The notes under the pieces were generated by a model. That model was not told where the DNA came from, searched no databases, and saw nothing but the letters and a program-made list of their open reading frames with translations. Of a stretch of DNA of 37,108 bases, positions 26,523 through 35,262 are shown piece by piece. Origin of the DNA: Roseibium sp. (lineage in GTDB: Bacteria > Pseudomonadota > Alphaproteobacteria > Rhizobiales > Stappiaceae); the NCBI RefSeq assembly GCF_025698965.1, contig NZ_JAILWL010000005.1, forward strand, positions 1-37,108, written 5' to 3'. Made by a program: the position numbers and the translations under genes. Every line of letters starts with the position of its first letter. Position 1 is the first letter of the stretch.

Positions 26523-27311
26523 ATGGCCATCCATCCAGAACTCTCCGAATTTCCAACGGTTGCGATTGCCGCGCCGATTATCGGTTATGCAAAGAACCAG
26601 TCCCGCGGCATGGTGAACGACTGGCATGCGCACGATGCCGCACAGCTCTTTCATGTTGTGAAGGGGTCGTTGGCGATCGATACCGAATTCGGAACCTTCT
26701 TCGCACCTCCCGAACGTGCGGTCTGGCTGCCACCGCGCGTTGCGCATCAGACACGTTATCTGACCGATACCGAACTACGCTATGTCTATGTGCAATATGA
26801 ACATGCCCAGGATCTACCCCAGACACCTCAGGTCATTCAGGTGACAACACTGCTCAGGGCGTTGATCCTGGAATTCATGTCGTATCCACGCGCCGAAACG
26901 GAAGAGGGGCCCGCCGCGCGCATTTCGGCCGTTATTCTGGATCAGCTGAAAATGCTGCCAGCTGCCCCGTTGCAATTGCCGATGCCTCAGGAAAAGAAAC
27001 TGAGAGACCTGTGCGAGCGCGTTGTGCGATGTCCGGCGCACATTCCGTCGCTCACTGAGGCGGCAGATCACTGTGCGACGTCCGTGCGGTCATTCGAACG
27101 GCGAATGAAAGCGGAGACTGGCCTCAGTTACCGAACCTGGTGTCGGCAGGTGAAATTGTTCCGGGCTCTGGAGTTGCTAGCAGCAGGGCGCAGCGTCTCC
27201 GACGTTTCTCATAAACTTGGTTATGAGGGGCCGAGCGCATTTGTGGCGACTTTCAGGAAGGCTTTTGGCGTGACGCCCGGACGGTACTTCAGCGGGAACG
27301 GGCTGGATTGA
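26523..27311 (+). CDS. AraC-family transcriptional regulator
   Basis: The 262-residue product has an N-terminal cupin-like ligand domain (about 10-100) with WHAHDAAQL at 34-42, and a C-terminal double helix-turn-helix (about 165-258). The second helix-turn-helix shows the AraC signature SVSDVSHKLGYEGPSAFVAT (224-243) followed by FRKAFGVTPGRY (244-255). The ATG at 26523 follows GGCGGG. An in-frame TTG at 26502 would add seven residues. AraC proteins usually activate a neighbouring gene on ligand binding; the divergent MFS gene is the natural target. The ligand is unknown. Confidence 0.92.
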   Translation: MAIHPELSEFPTVAIAAPIIGYAKNQSRGMVNDWHAHDAAQLFHVVKGSLAIDTEFGTFFAPPERAVWLPPRVAHQTRYLTDTELRYVYVQYEHAQDLPQTPQVIQVTTLLRALILEFMSYPRAETEEGPAARISAVILDQLKMLPAAPLQLPMPQEKKLRDLCERVVRCPAHIPSLTEAADHCATSVRSFERRMKAETGLSYRTWCRQVKLFRALELLAAGRSVSDVSHKLGYEGPSAFVATFRKAFGVTPGRYFSGNGLD

Positions 27312-27381
27312 TCTGGCTCATGGCGGCAATCTCGATTTGAGCGCCAAGTGTTGGGTAAAACCACCTCTTGGAGAAAGAGCC

Positions 27382-27810
27382 ATGTTCAAGAAAATACTTG
27401 TGCCCGTTGACCCGGCCGAACCGGGTTTTGCGGAGGACGCGCTTCAAAAAGCTGCAACATTTGCGCGGGATTACGGTGCCAGGATTCATCTGATGGCGGT
27501 CTGCCCGGAAGTGCAGAGCTTTGTCGCCAGCCAGCTGCCCGAAGGGTGGCAGCAACGGGAAATCGATGAAACCACCGTTATCCTCAACAAGATCGGTGCT
27601 GAACTGGATGTTCCCGACGGGACAGTCGATTGTCACGTCAGAATGGGAGCGGTCTATCACGAAGTGATTGAAGAAGCGGAAAAAGCCGGTTGCGATCTGG
27701 TATTGATGACATCTCACAAGCCGGGTCTTTCAACCTACTTCATCGGTTCCAATGCGGCGCATATCGTGCGCCATGCACCATGTTCAGTGATGGTTCTGCG
27801 TAGCGAATAA
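27382..27810 (+). CDS. Universal stress protein, UspA family
   Basis: The 142-residue product has the UspA fold: MFKKILVPVD (1-10), the central HLMAVCPE strand (about 36-43) and the C-terminal IVRHAPCSVMVLR (about 128-140). The usual G-x2-G-x9-G-S/T nucleotide loop is only partly kept: the first glycines are replaced in MTSHKPGL, while FIGSN retains the last part. ATP binding may therefore be weak or lost. GGAGA is 7 bp before the ATG at 27382. It follows the AraC gene in the same direction, with 70 bp between. Confidence 0.92.
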   Translation: MFKKILVPVDPAEPGFAEDALQKAATFARDYGARIHLMAVCPEVQSFVASQLPEGWQQREIDETTVILNKIGAELDVPDGTVDCHVRMGAVYHEVIEEAEKAGCDLVLMTSHKPGLSTYFIGSNAAHIVRHAPCSVMVLRSE

Positions 27811-27903
27811 TTGCTCGTGCTGCTGCTCGGTGATCCATAACCGCCGGTCCTCGGTTGCAAACGGACGCTGATCTGTACTGCACCGTTCATCGCAGCCAGC
27901 TGA

Positions 27904-27935
27904 ACGGGCCTGGAAAACAGATTTTCCAGGCCCGT
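27904..27935. terminator. Perfect 14-bp hairpin downstream of uspA
   Basis: ACGGGCCTGGAAAA (27904-27917) and TTTTCCAGGCCCGT (27922-27935) pair exactly around a CAGA loop. There is no U tract on either strand. It could end or stabilise the uspA transcript; termination is inferred only from strength and position. Confidence 0.5.
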
Positions 27936-28044
27936 CGGTCAACGCGGGCGCCGGATCACGAGAGTGCCTCAACGGTAGCTTTTACACGTTTTCCGGGTGT
28001 GTTCAGTCATAGAAGTCAATTGCCTGTATTTGGTCTTTTTCAAT

Positions 28045-28069
28045 AAATAGTTATTTTTCAAATAGTTAT
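28045..28069 (+). promoter_or_regulatory. Direct repeat in AT-rich region upstream of the diguanylate cyclase
   Basis: AAATAGTTAT occurs at 28045-28054 and again at 28060-28069, 15 bp apart start to start. It lies about 90-110 bp before the cyclase start. A regulator site or an AT-rich promoter UP-like region are both possible. Confidence 0.3.
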
Positions 28070-28157
28070 GATAAATTAGTCTGCATTCAGGACTTCGCAA
28101 TAATGCAATTTTAACGCATTGATTTGAAACTCGACCATACGTTGTATGGAGTGTTCA

Positions 28158-30179
28158 ATGCGTATGCGTCCTGTGTTTCGATATACAATCACCGGAAAGC
28201 TTCTGACCATTGTGGCGATCTGCGTAGCATTTGTTGTCGCTGCGTCTGGTGTGGGCATTTACCAGATCCGGAAAATTGGACAGGAAATCGAATTCATCGC
28301 GGAAGCCGAAGTGCCGCTGACCGAAGCCATTGGCCACGTGACCGCGCATCGTCTTGAACAAACGGCTCTGATCGAACGCCTGATGCGCCTAAGCCTCTCC
28401 AGGACGCTCGGATATTCCCTGCAGGAAGAGGGCGGTGCTGCAAAGCTTGAAGGACGCTTTCTATACCTGGGTGGCAAGATTACAGACGAATTTGCTGAAG
28501 CTTCGGAAATCGCGGAGCAGGGGATCGAAATGGCCCGGTCGCAGGCTCAGATTGACGAATTTGAAGCCGTTTTGAAAACCATAACTGCAATTGGCGAGGA
28601 ACACCTGGAATACACCGAAAGGGCAAACCAGGTTCTCGTCCAGGCAAAGCTTGGTAACCCGCGGGAAGCCGAACAACTGCTGCAGGATGTGAGCAAGAAG
28701 CACACGGCCTTCAACATGGAACTGGAGGCGCTTCTCTTCAGGGTTCAGGCGCTGGCGGAAACCGCAGCAAAGTCTGCGGCAGTTCACGAAAAAAATGCCA
28801 TTCGCTTCACGGTGATGATCTCGCTGGGTGCGGCTGCGTTGTCGGTTCTGTTGGCAATGTGGCTCGGTCGCCGCGCGATTGCCTTTCCGTTGCTGGACGT
28901 CGTCAACGCATTACGCCGACTGTCCAGAAACGACTTCGACGCAGAACTCCCGGTAAACCGGCACGATGAAATCGGGGATATTGGCCGGGCCTTCAAGGCG
29001 TTCAAGCAACACCTGATCAATGTTCAGGAGCAGGAGCAGGTGGAAAAAAGGCGGCAGGCAGCGCTTACCCGCGAAATCCGTCTGCTGTCTGAATTGAATG
29101 AATGGTTGCAGTCCAGCAGTTCACTTGAGGAGCTTTTCAATATGGTCAGCCGTTTCATGACCAAGTTGCTGCCGCGCAGTGCAGGGGCCGTCTATGTCTA
29201 TTCCAATTCAAGGGATGTTCTGGATGGAGCGTGCTCCTGGAATGGCGGAAATTTGGAAGCCCATATCAGGCCGACATCATGTTGGGGGCTGCGGCGTGGT
29301 CGCCCCTATGTGTTCGGCGATAGTGAAGTCAGTTTTGCCTGTGAACATGTTTCGCCAGGCAAGGAAGACGGGGTGTATCTGTGCCTACCAATTCTGGCCC
29401 ATGGCGAAACAGTCGGCCTGATGCATCTGACCCCGGCTGAAGACGTTGGCGAAGAGGAATTCCTCAAGGATCGTAAACTGGCGCAGATGGCCGCTGAACA
29501 GGTCAGCCTTGCCATTGCCAACACGAGGATGCGGGATGAATTGCACAATCAATCCATTCGGGATCCGCTGACAGGTCTATTCAATCGTCGCCATTTCATC
29601 GAATTGCTCAGAAACAACCTTGAGCGTGCCCGGTACAACGGGCAGTCGGTGTCGCTTGTGTCCATCGATGTCGATCACTTCAAGAAGTTCAACGACAATC
29701 ATGGGCACGACGCGGGCGATATGGTTCTGCGGGCTGTCGGTGCCGTCATGGAACAGGTCTGCGAAGGCGATCAAGTGCCATGCCGACTGGGTGGTGAGGA
29801 ATTCATGGTTCTGCTGCCGGCAGAGAAAACCGATGAGGCTGCAGAAGTTGCTGAAAAACTGCGTGATGCGGTCGCAAAGGTCGTTGTGCGCTATGGTGAG
29901 AAGAACCTGCCGAAGATTACCGTTTCCTGCGGGGTTGCCGGATATCCGGACCATGGCCGTATGCCATTGGACCTTATGAAGTCGGCGGATGACGCGCTTT
30001 ACAAATCGAAAGATGGCGGGCGCAACCTGGTGACCGTTGCATCATGTCACGATGACGAAGAGCCGGCATCCGACCTGAAAGCCATGCTGGAAGACGCCAA
30101 GAGCGAGACGGTATCCAAAGCGGATGAAACAAAGTCAGACGAATTGGAGCCGGGAAGCAAGTCCGTGAATGCGGCTTAA
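28158..30179 (+). CDS. Membrane diguanylate cyclase with HAMP, GAF and GGDEF domains
   Basis: The 673-residue product has a membrane helix at about 13-35, a periplasmic helical sensor (about 36-215), a second helix (about 217-237), a HAMP linker (about 238-291), a GAF-like domain (about 320-455) and a GGDEF domain (about 460-630). The active motif is GGEEF (545-549) with DPLTGLFNRR at 469-478. The RxxD inhibitory site is absent: at the corresponding positions there is EGDQ. An acidic 40-residue tail follows. It should make cyclic di-GMP in response to a periplasmic and perhaps a cytosolic signal. ATG 28158 has GGAG 6 bp upstream and is preferred over ATG 28146. Its stop overlaps the stop of the convergent methyltransferase gene by 4 bases. 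Confidence 0.93.
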   Translation: MRMRPVFRYTITGKLLTIVAICVAFVVAASGVGIYQIRKIGQEIEFIAEAEVPLTEAIGHVTAHRLEQTALIERLMRLSLSRTLGYSLQEEGGAAKLEGRFLYLGGKITDEFAEASEIAEQGIEMARSQAQIDEFEAVLKTITAIGEEHLEYTERANQVLVQAKLGNPREAEQLLQDVSKKHTAFNMELEALLFRVQALAETAAKSAAVHEKNAIRFTVMISLGAAALSVLLAMWLGRRAIAFPLLDVVNALRRLSRNDFDAELPVNRHDEIGDIGRAFKAFKQHLINVQEQEQVEKRRQAALTREIRLLSELNEWLQSSSSLEELFNMVSRFMTKLLPRSAGAVYVYSNSRDVLDGACSWNGGNLEAHIRPTSCWGLRRGRPYVFGDSEVSFACEHVSPGKEDGVYLCLPILAHGETVGLMHLTPAEDVGEEEFLKDRKLAQMAAEQVSLAIANTRMRDELHNQSIRDPLTGLFNRRHFIELLRNNLERARYNGQSVSLVSIDVDHFKKFNDNHGHDAGDMVLRAVGAVMEQVCEGDQVPCRLGGEEFMVLLPAEKTDEAAEVAEKLRDAVAKVVVRYGEKNLPKITVSCGVAGYPDHGRMPLDLMKSADDALYKSKDGGRNLVTVASCHDDEEPASDLKAMLEDAKSETVSKADETKSDELEPGSKSVNAA

Positions 30180-31291
30180 TCCTTACGCGTCAGCAGCATG
30201 GCAATCGCCATGTATCGAAACGGATAAGACTTGGGGTTTGCCTTCAAAATGACTTCTGCCTGACGGTAGATCCGATCCACCAGATCGGCTCGCTCCGGTG
30301 TTTCAGGCAAGGCGCTGCTCAGGACCGCTTCCGTGAAAGCGCGGAAAAAATTCACATAATCCTTTGCAAAACGATCGAGATCGCCATCGCTCGCATATTG
30401 CTGATTGAACGGCACGGCGATCTCGTAGGACCTGGTGCTGTCGAGTGAGTAAAGCGACGAAACCGTGCTTTGCGGATCACGTAGCGGTGCAGTCAGTTCA
30501 TCCAGATGGCGCATATAGACGGGTTGATAATAACGGTCGTAACTTTCCCGGGAGATTTCGTCCTTGTCGACAAAGCTCAAGACAGCATCGTTCAGAAGAT
30601 CGTAGATACCATCGCAGGTTCTGGCTTGGTCCGTAGATCCAAAAACCTGCACCAGCAATTTGCCGCCCGGCACCAATTCCCTGGCTCTGACTTCCAGGTA
30701 GCATTCAACGTCCCGTCTGGCCTGGAGGGCAAATGCCGACCGGTCATCATCCGATACATAGCCATTTGCCCGCACGGTGCTCGGGCCGTTCGGGAAGATA
30801 TATCCCGGCAACCTGTTGACCGGCCGGCGAGACAAGAAGCCGATAGCATTAAACGTTGTTGCCAGATGAAGGCTTCGTTCCGGCAACAGCTGGTCATACA
30901 TGGAACCGCCGACCACCGAGGAATAGACCCGGTTGCTGTCGTAAACCGACTGTCCATCCGGGCGAAGATTGGCGATCAGTTTGGAAAAGTCGTTGGTTGG
31001 CAGATCGGAGTGGATCGTTTGCACCGAAAGGTCAGTTTTCGGCAGAAGGCTTCTTAATGCGCGGGACATGACCGCAATCGAATTCCGACCTTCAGAGCAA
31101 CCGAAGTCTGCAAGGCGCACGCAATCTGGGTCGCGAAGCTGAAGCGATGTGATCGCATCATCGAGTATGGGGAGAACAGCTTCAATAGCATTCCACTGCG
31201 TTGCCGAGTTTGCGTCATAAAAGCCGCCACCGGTCATGCCTGTTGTCGTTGCATGGGAGGAAGGCGTGTCCGAAGCTTCGATATCAGCCAT
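30176..31291 (-). CDS. SABATH-like SAM-dependent carboxyl methyltransferase
   Basis: The 371-residue product has a SAM-binding motif I ADFGCSEGRNSI (61-72) and segments that align in order with the plant salicylate/jasmonate carboxyl methyltransferase (SABATH) family: GMTGGGFYDANSATQ (18-32), LPERSLHLATTFNAIGFLSR (136-155) and SFVDKDEISRESYDRYYQPV (239-258). Plant SABATH enzymes are about 350-380 residues and methylate small-molecule carboxylates. Bacterial members are less common and their substrates mostly unknown. It follows the VWA gene by 51 bp in the same direction and may be co-transcribed. Its last codons overlap the diguanylate cyclase stop. A general class I methyltransferase of another subfamily is the alternative. 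Confidence 0.75.
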   Translation of the reverse strand: MADIEASDTPSSHATTTGMTGGGFYDANSATQWNAIEAVLPILDDAITSLQLRDPDCVRLADFGCSEGRNSIAVMSRALRSLLPKTDLSVQTIHSDLPTNDFSKLIANLRPDGQSVYDSNRVYSSVVGGSMYDQLLPERSLHLATTFNAIGFLSRRPVNRLPGYIFPNGPSTVRANGYVSDDDRSAFALQARRDVECYLEVRARELVPGGKLLVQVFGSTDQARTCDGIYDLLNDAVLSFVDKDEISRESYDRYYQPVYMRHLDELTAPLRDPQSTVSSLYSLDSTRSYEIAVPFNQQYASDGDLDRFAKDYVNFFRAFTEAVLSSALPETPERADLVDRIYRQAEVILKANPKSYPFRYMAIAMLLTRKD

Positions 31292-31342
31292 ATGCGTTGT
31301 CTCCGGTTTCGGTCTTCGGTTTTATTGAGGAGATCGGCCGGA

Positions 31343-32518
31343 CTATCGCGCCAGTTCCTTCATTGCATCCGTCAGGCCTTCAACGGTCATCGGAAACATG
31401 CGCCCCTCCATCAACTCGTTGAGCATCTGAATGGATTGCGTGTAGCGCCAGTGTTCCTGACGAACCGGATTGAGCCAGACGGCGCTTTTGTAAAGGCCTG
31501 TGATGCGTTGCATCCACGCCGACCCTGCTTCTTCGTTCCAGTGTTCAACCGAACCGCCCGCATAGGCGATTTCATAAGGGCTCATGGAAGCGTCGCCTAC
31601 AAATATGATTTTGTAATCGGCCGGGTATTTGTGCAGCACATCCATGGTATCAATGCGCTCGGTGTGGCGCCGACGATTTTCCTTCCAGACATACTCGTAA
31701 AGGCAATTGTGAAAGTAGAAATGCTCCATCACCTTGAATTCGGAGCGAGCTGCGGAAAACAATTCTTCACAGACCCGGATATGGTCGTCCATCGAACCGC
31801 CAATATCGAAAAAGAGCAGCACCTTGACCGCGTTATGCCGCTCGGCGCGCATTTTGATATCGAGCAGACCCTTATGCGCGGTTGATCTGATGGTCTGATC
31901 CAGATCCAATTCCTCGGCGGCTCCGGTTCGGGCAAAATTGCGCAGGCGTTTCAAGGCAACCTGAATGTTGCGGGTCCCAAGAAGCTGCGTGTCGTCAAGA
32001 TCCTTGAATTCGCGCTTGTCCCAGACCTTGACGGCACGTCGGTGTCGGCTTTCGTGCTGCCCGATGCGTACGCCTTCCGGATTGTAGCCGTAAGCGCCGA
32101 AAGGCGAGGTGCCTGCCGTGCCGATCCACTTGTTGCCGCCCTGATGCCGTTTTTCCTGTTCCTTCAGGCGTTCACGCAGGGTTTCCATTAATTTCTCGAA
32201 GCCGCCAAGAGCTTCAATCTGAGCCTTTTCTTCCTCGCTCAGGTGCTTTTCGGCGAGTTTGCGCAACCAGTCTTCGGGAATGTCGGTTGCCGGAACCTCA
32301 TTCATCAGATCCAGTCCCTTGAAGACATGCCCGAACACCCTGTCGAACTTGTCCAGGTTGCTTTCATCCTTCACCAGGGACAACCGTGCAAGGTAATAGA
32401 AATCCTCAACGCTCCGCTCGGCGAGATCCTTCTCCAAGGCCTCCATTAGCGTCAGGTATTCTCGTAAGGAGACCGGAATTCCGGCCGATTTCAGCTCGGT
32501 GAAAAACGTAATGAACAT
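31343..32518 (-). CDS. VWA domain protein (CoxE-like), probable partner of MoxR ATPase
   Basis: The 391-residue product has a helical N-terminal part (1-225), starting MFITFFTELKSAGIPVSLREY as in the CoxE/YehP-type family, and a C-terminal VWA domain. The metal-ion-dependent adhesion site is DIGGSMDD (238-245), a D-x-G-x-S variant of DxSxS, with FVGDASMSP (306-314) later. Such proteins act with MoxR AAA ATPases as chaperones that help assemble or load metal cofactors. The MoxR gene is at the far end of the same minus-strand cluster rather than adjacent. The Shine-Dalgarno is weak. A 115-bp spacer separates it from ycjF. Confidence 0.9.
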   Translation of the reverse strand: MFITFFTELKSAGIPVSLREYLTLMEALEKDLAERSVEDFYYLARLSLVKDESNLDKFDRVFGHVFKGLDLMNEVPATDIPEDWLRKLAEKHLSEEEKAQIEALGGFEKLMETLRERLKEQEKRHQGGNKWIGTAGTSPFGAYGYNPEGVRIGQHESRHRRAVKVWDKREFKDLDDTQLLGTRNIQVALKRLRNFARTGAAEELDLDQTIRSTAHKGLLDIKMRAERHNAVKVLLFFDIGGSMDDHIRVCEELFSAARSEFKVMEHFYFHNCLYEYVWKENRRRHTERIDTMDVLHKYPADYKIIFVGDASMSPYEIAYAGGSVEHWNEEAGSAWMQRITGLYKSAVWLNPVRQEHWRYTQSIQMLNELMEGRMFPMTVEGLTDAMKELAR

Positions 32519-32633
32519 GGCCAGAAACTAACGCGGCGAAGCTGAGCTGTCGAGGCAGGACTAGGAGCCTGGTCAAGGGGGAATTCTGCTGATCGTTAAA
32601 GTACCCGCAGCGGTGCCATTTTAGGGAGTATGG

Positions 32634-33686
32634 TCATTTCGAGTTTGGCTCGATCTTGTCGGCCTTCTCCGAAGATGCAACCAGTTCTCCCATGAAGTCA
32701 GAGATGGTCGGGCCGTTTCCGGAGACGAAGGGGGCCGGTCTGCAAACGGAGATTGCGGCGATGCCGATGCGGGCGGTGAGGAGGCCGTTGACGACACCTT
32801 CGCCAAGGCGGGCGGACAGGCGGGCGGCCAGACCGTGACCAAGCACCTGGGAGGCAAGACTGTCACCGGCGGCCATACCACCCGTAACCGCGAGATGGGT
32901 CAGCACGTGTCTTGCCAGGCGCAGGAAACCAAGCGTACCCGGGCGTCCACCGTAAAGCGCCGAAAGGCGTCTGATGGTCCTGAGGTTTTCGAACAGGACG
33001 GCCAGCAGGTCGACCAGCGCACGCGGGCTGACCGCCGTCACGATGGAAACGCGCTTGGCGCTGTTCATGACGATACGACGAGCCTCAAGATCAAGGGGCG
33101 CGAGCAGGTCGCGTTCAGCCAGTTTGACCAGGTCGCTGCCGTCGATTACCTCCCGCATGTGCCCTGCCAGAACCTTGCGTCCCTGGGCGGTCTCGGGTCG
33201 GTCACGGTAGAGTGTCAGCAGTTCCTTCAATCCGGCCGTTGCGGCCTTGGAATCGTCTTCATCCGCTGCCGTCTGCAAACGGTCTCTGAGATGGTCGATC
33301 CGGTTGAGACGCATGAGCCCCGCGATTTCCCTGATCACCAGTCCGAGCAGGCCCAGCGCTGCCAGGGCGGCCAAGGCCACGCCGAACCAACCCAGCCAGT
33401 CGGTGCGGGCAAAAAGATCCCGGATCAGACTGTCAACGGCAAGGCCAATCGCCAGGGACACCAGTCCCGAAAGGCCGATCATCAGCCATTTGCCAAAGCT
33501 AAAGCCGGCTTTCGGCGTGCTTGCCGCGCGGGGCAGGCGGGGTTCGTCCTCATCGTAAAAGGCTTGTGTTACCAAAGCTTCGTCAGCGACGGGAATCCGG
33601 GTTTCGTCGTCCGTCATCCGGACCTTGGTGTCGTCCAGACGAAAGGCCGTCGGCTTGCGGCCTGAAGGTTTGTTGGGGCCGGTCAT
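32634..33686 (-). CDS. ycjF: YcjF/TIGR01620 family membrane protein
   Basis: The 350-residue product has a polar N terminus (1-60), two membrane helices (about 65-86 and 97-118), then a long helical cytosolic part and a C-terminal DUF697-like region with GGMAAGDSLASQVLGHGLAARLSARLGEG. It starts with ATG at 33686, overlapping the ycjX stop by 4 bp (ATGA), a very typical pairing. In E. coli ycjX and ycjF belong to the phage-shock regulon; whether that holds here is unknown. Its molecular job is not established. Confidence 0.9.
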   Translation of the reverse strand: MTGPNKPSGRKPTAFRLDDTKVRMTDDETRIPVADEALVTQAFYDEDEPRLPRAASTPKAGFSFGKWLMIGLSGLVSLAIGLAVDSLIRDLFARTDWLGWFGVALAALAALGLLGLVIREIAGLMRLNRIDHLRDRLQTAADEDDSKAATAGLKELLTLYRDRPETAQGRKVLAGHMREVIDGSDLVKLAERDLLAPLDLEARRIVMNSAKRVSIVTAVSPRALVDLLAVLFENLRTIRRLSALYGGRPGTLGFLRLARHVLTHLAVTGGMAAGDSLASQVLGHGLAARLSARLGEGVVNGLLTARIGIAAISVCRPAPFVSGNGPTISDFMGELVASSEKADKIEPNSK

Positions 33687-35197
33687 GCCAGGCGGTCTCC
33701 AATCAGAAATTCAAGGGCGCGGTCCAGGCGGATATGTGGCAGGGACAAGGTAAGGCCTTCAGCCGTCCTGTCGAGTTCGGGAGGACGAAAGCGCAGGAAC
33801 TGGAGATCAGCCTGGGCGGACTGAAAGCTTGGGCGGGTCTCTTCACAAACTGATTCAACACTTGCAAATATTGATTCAGGATTTGCCGGTAAGTCGCCGG
33901 GAAACATGGCGATTTCAGAATTGCCGTCATAGGCGTCACCATTGAGCCGTTCACCCGGCAACGGTGTTCCGAGAATGGCGGGCAGTTCCTCTCCGCGATG
34001 TTTAACGGTTGCTTCCCGGGTTGCGCGAACCGCTGCCATCGCCAGCACGTCCACTTCTGCTCCTCTGAAACGGGCGCGTTCCTCAGCTCTTGCAACAAGC
34101 CGTTTCAAAATGGCTTCCAGGCGATCGTGATCCGTTCGGTGAAGGTGATCGGCCTTTGTTGCGGCAAACAGAATGCGATCAATGCGCCGGGTCAGGATCG
34201 AGGATAGCCAACTGCGTTTTCCTGGACGGAAAGCGCCGAGAACTTCACTGAGGGCAATTTCCAGATCGGCAATCGCGTCCGAGCCCGCATTCAGCGCATG
34301 GAGCACATCTACCAGAACGATCTGCCGGTCAAGCCGGGCAAAGTGATTGCGAAAGAAGGGGCGAACCACATGGGTCTTGTAGGCTTCATAGCGGCGTTCC
34401 ATCATCGCCCGCAATGTTCCGGTCCTGGCTGGCGCGGCATCGGCTGGTATGTCGAGGGGGGCGAATGTCAGGGCAGGGGAGCCGTCAAGGTCTCCCGGCA
34501 TCAAAAAACGTCCCGGAGGCAGCATCGAGAGTGCGTGTGTGTCCGCGCGGCACGCTGCCAGATAGATCTTGAATCTGGTTGCGAGCTCCTGCGCGGCAGG
34601 TTCGCTTTCTTCTCCATCCGGATTCGTTCGGGATATGGCCTCCATGAAAGGAGCTGCGATCTGCGAACGGTTCTTTGCTCGCGCTCGTGACAGGGCATCA
34701 GCGGAAAAAGTTGCATAGTCCTTGTTAAGCAGCGGTAGATCCAGCAGCCACTCGCCTGGATAGTCGATCAGGTCGACATGGAGACGACCGGGCCCAAGTT
34801 TCCGATAGAAATAGGACGCGCTTTCGTAATCGATCGTGAGGCGCAATTCTGAAACCTGACGTGTGGAAGCTGGCCAAACGCGGTCATTGACCAAAGCCCG
34901 GACATGCGCCTCGTAGTCGAAGCGAGGAACGGCGTCGTCAGGCTGTGGCTGCAGGCGCGCACCCGTCATGCGATGTCCAGCGGCCGCGCTGAAAACGGGA
35001 AGTCGTCCACCATGCACCAGATTATGCACCATTGCCGTGAGGAATACGGTTTTGCCTGCCCGCGCCAATCCGGTTACGCCAAGGCGGAGACTGGGAACGG
35101 TCAGGTCACTGGCTGCGTCGGCAAGGTTTGCCAAAGTGAGCCGGGTTTCTTCTTTTAGTGTCGTCAATGGGTTCACGAGCGCCTCCAGGGCGTTCAT
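33683..35197 (-). CDS. ycjX: YcjX-family P-loop protein (DUF463)
   Basis: The 504-residue product has a P-loop GLARAGKT at 43-50 and the family motif LIDYPGEWLLD at about 142-152 as Walker B-like region. The rest is conserved in length with E. coli YcjX. The ATG at 35197 is chosen because MNALEALVNPL matches the usual start; the frame extends 23 codons upstream with unlikely residues. It overlaps ycjF by 4 bp. These two proteins are thought to act together at the membrane, possibly in envelope stress; this is known only by association. Confidence 0.92.
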   Translation of the reverse strand: MNALEALVNPLTTLKEETRLTLANLADAASDLTVPSLRLGVTGLARAGKTVFLTAMVHNLVHGGRLPVFSAAAGHRMTGARLQPQPDDAVPRFDYEAHVRALVNDRVWPASTRQVSELRLTIDYESASYFYRKLGPGRLHVDLIDYPGEWLLDLPLLNKDYATFSADALSRARAKNRSQIAAPFMEAISRTNPDGEESEPAAQELATRFKIYLAACRADTHALSMLPPGRFLMPGDLDGSPALTFAPLDIPADAAPARTGTLRAMMERRYEAYKTHVVRPFFRNHFARLDRQIVLVDVLHALNAGSDAIADLEIALSEVLGAFRPGKRSWLSSILTRRIDRILFAATKADHLHRTDHDRLEAILKRLVARAEERARFRGAEVDVLAMAAVRATREATVKHRGEELPAILGTPLPGERLNGDAYDGNSEIAMFPGDLPANPESIFASVESVCEETRPSFQSAQADLQFLRFRPPELDRTAEGLTLSLPHIRLDRALEFLIGDRLA

Positions 35198-35262
35198 GTA
35201 AGCGTGGAATCGACAATGTGCAATCACGGTGAGGGGGAGGTGAAGAGCGCCGTTGACACTGT

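Larger units (their letters stand above)
27811..28157. other. Gene-free region with strong hairpin and AT-rich promoter-like part
   Basis: No gene is supported in these 347 bases. They contain the 14-bp perfect hairpin at 27904-27935 and, close to the diguanylate cyclase, an AT-rich stretch with two direct repeats (28045-28069). Confidence 0.5.
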
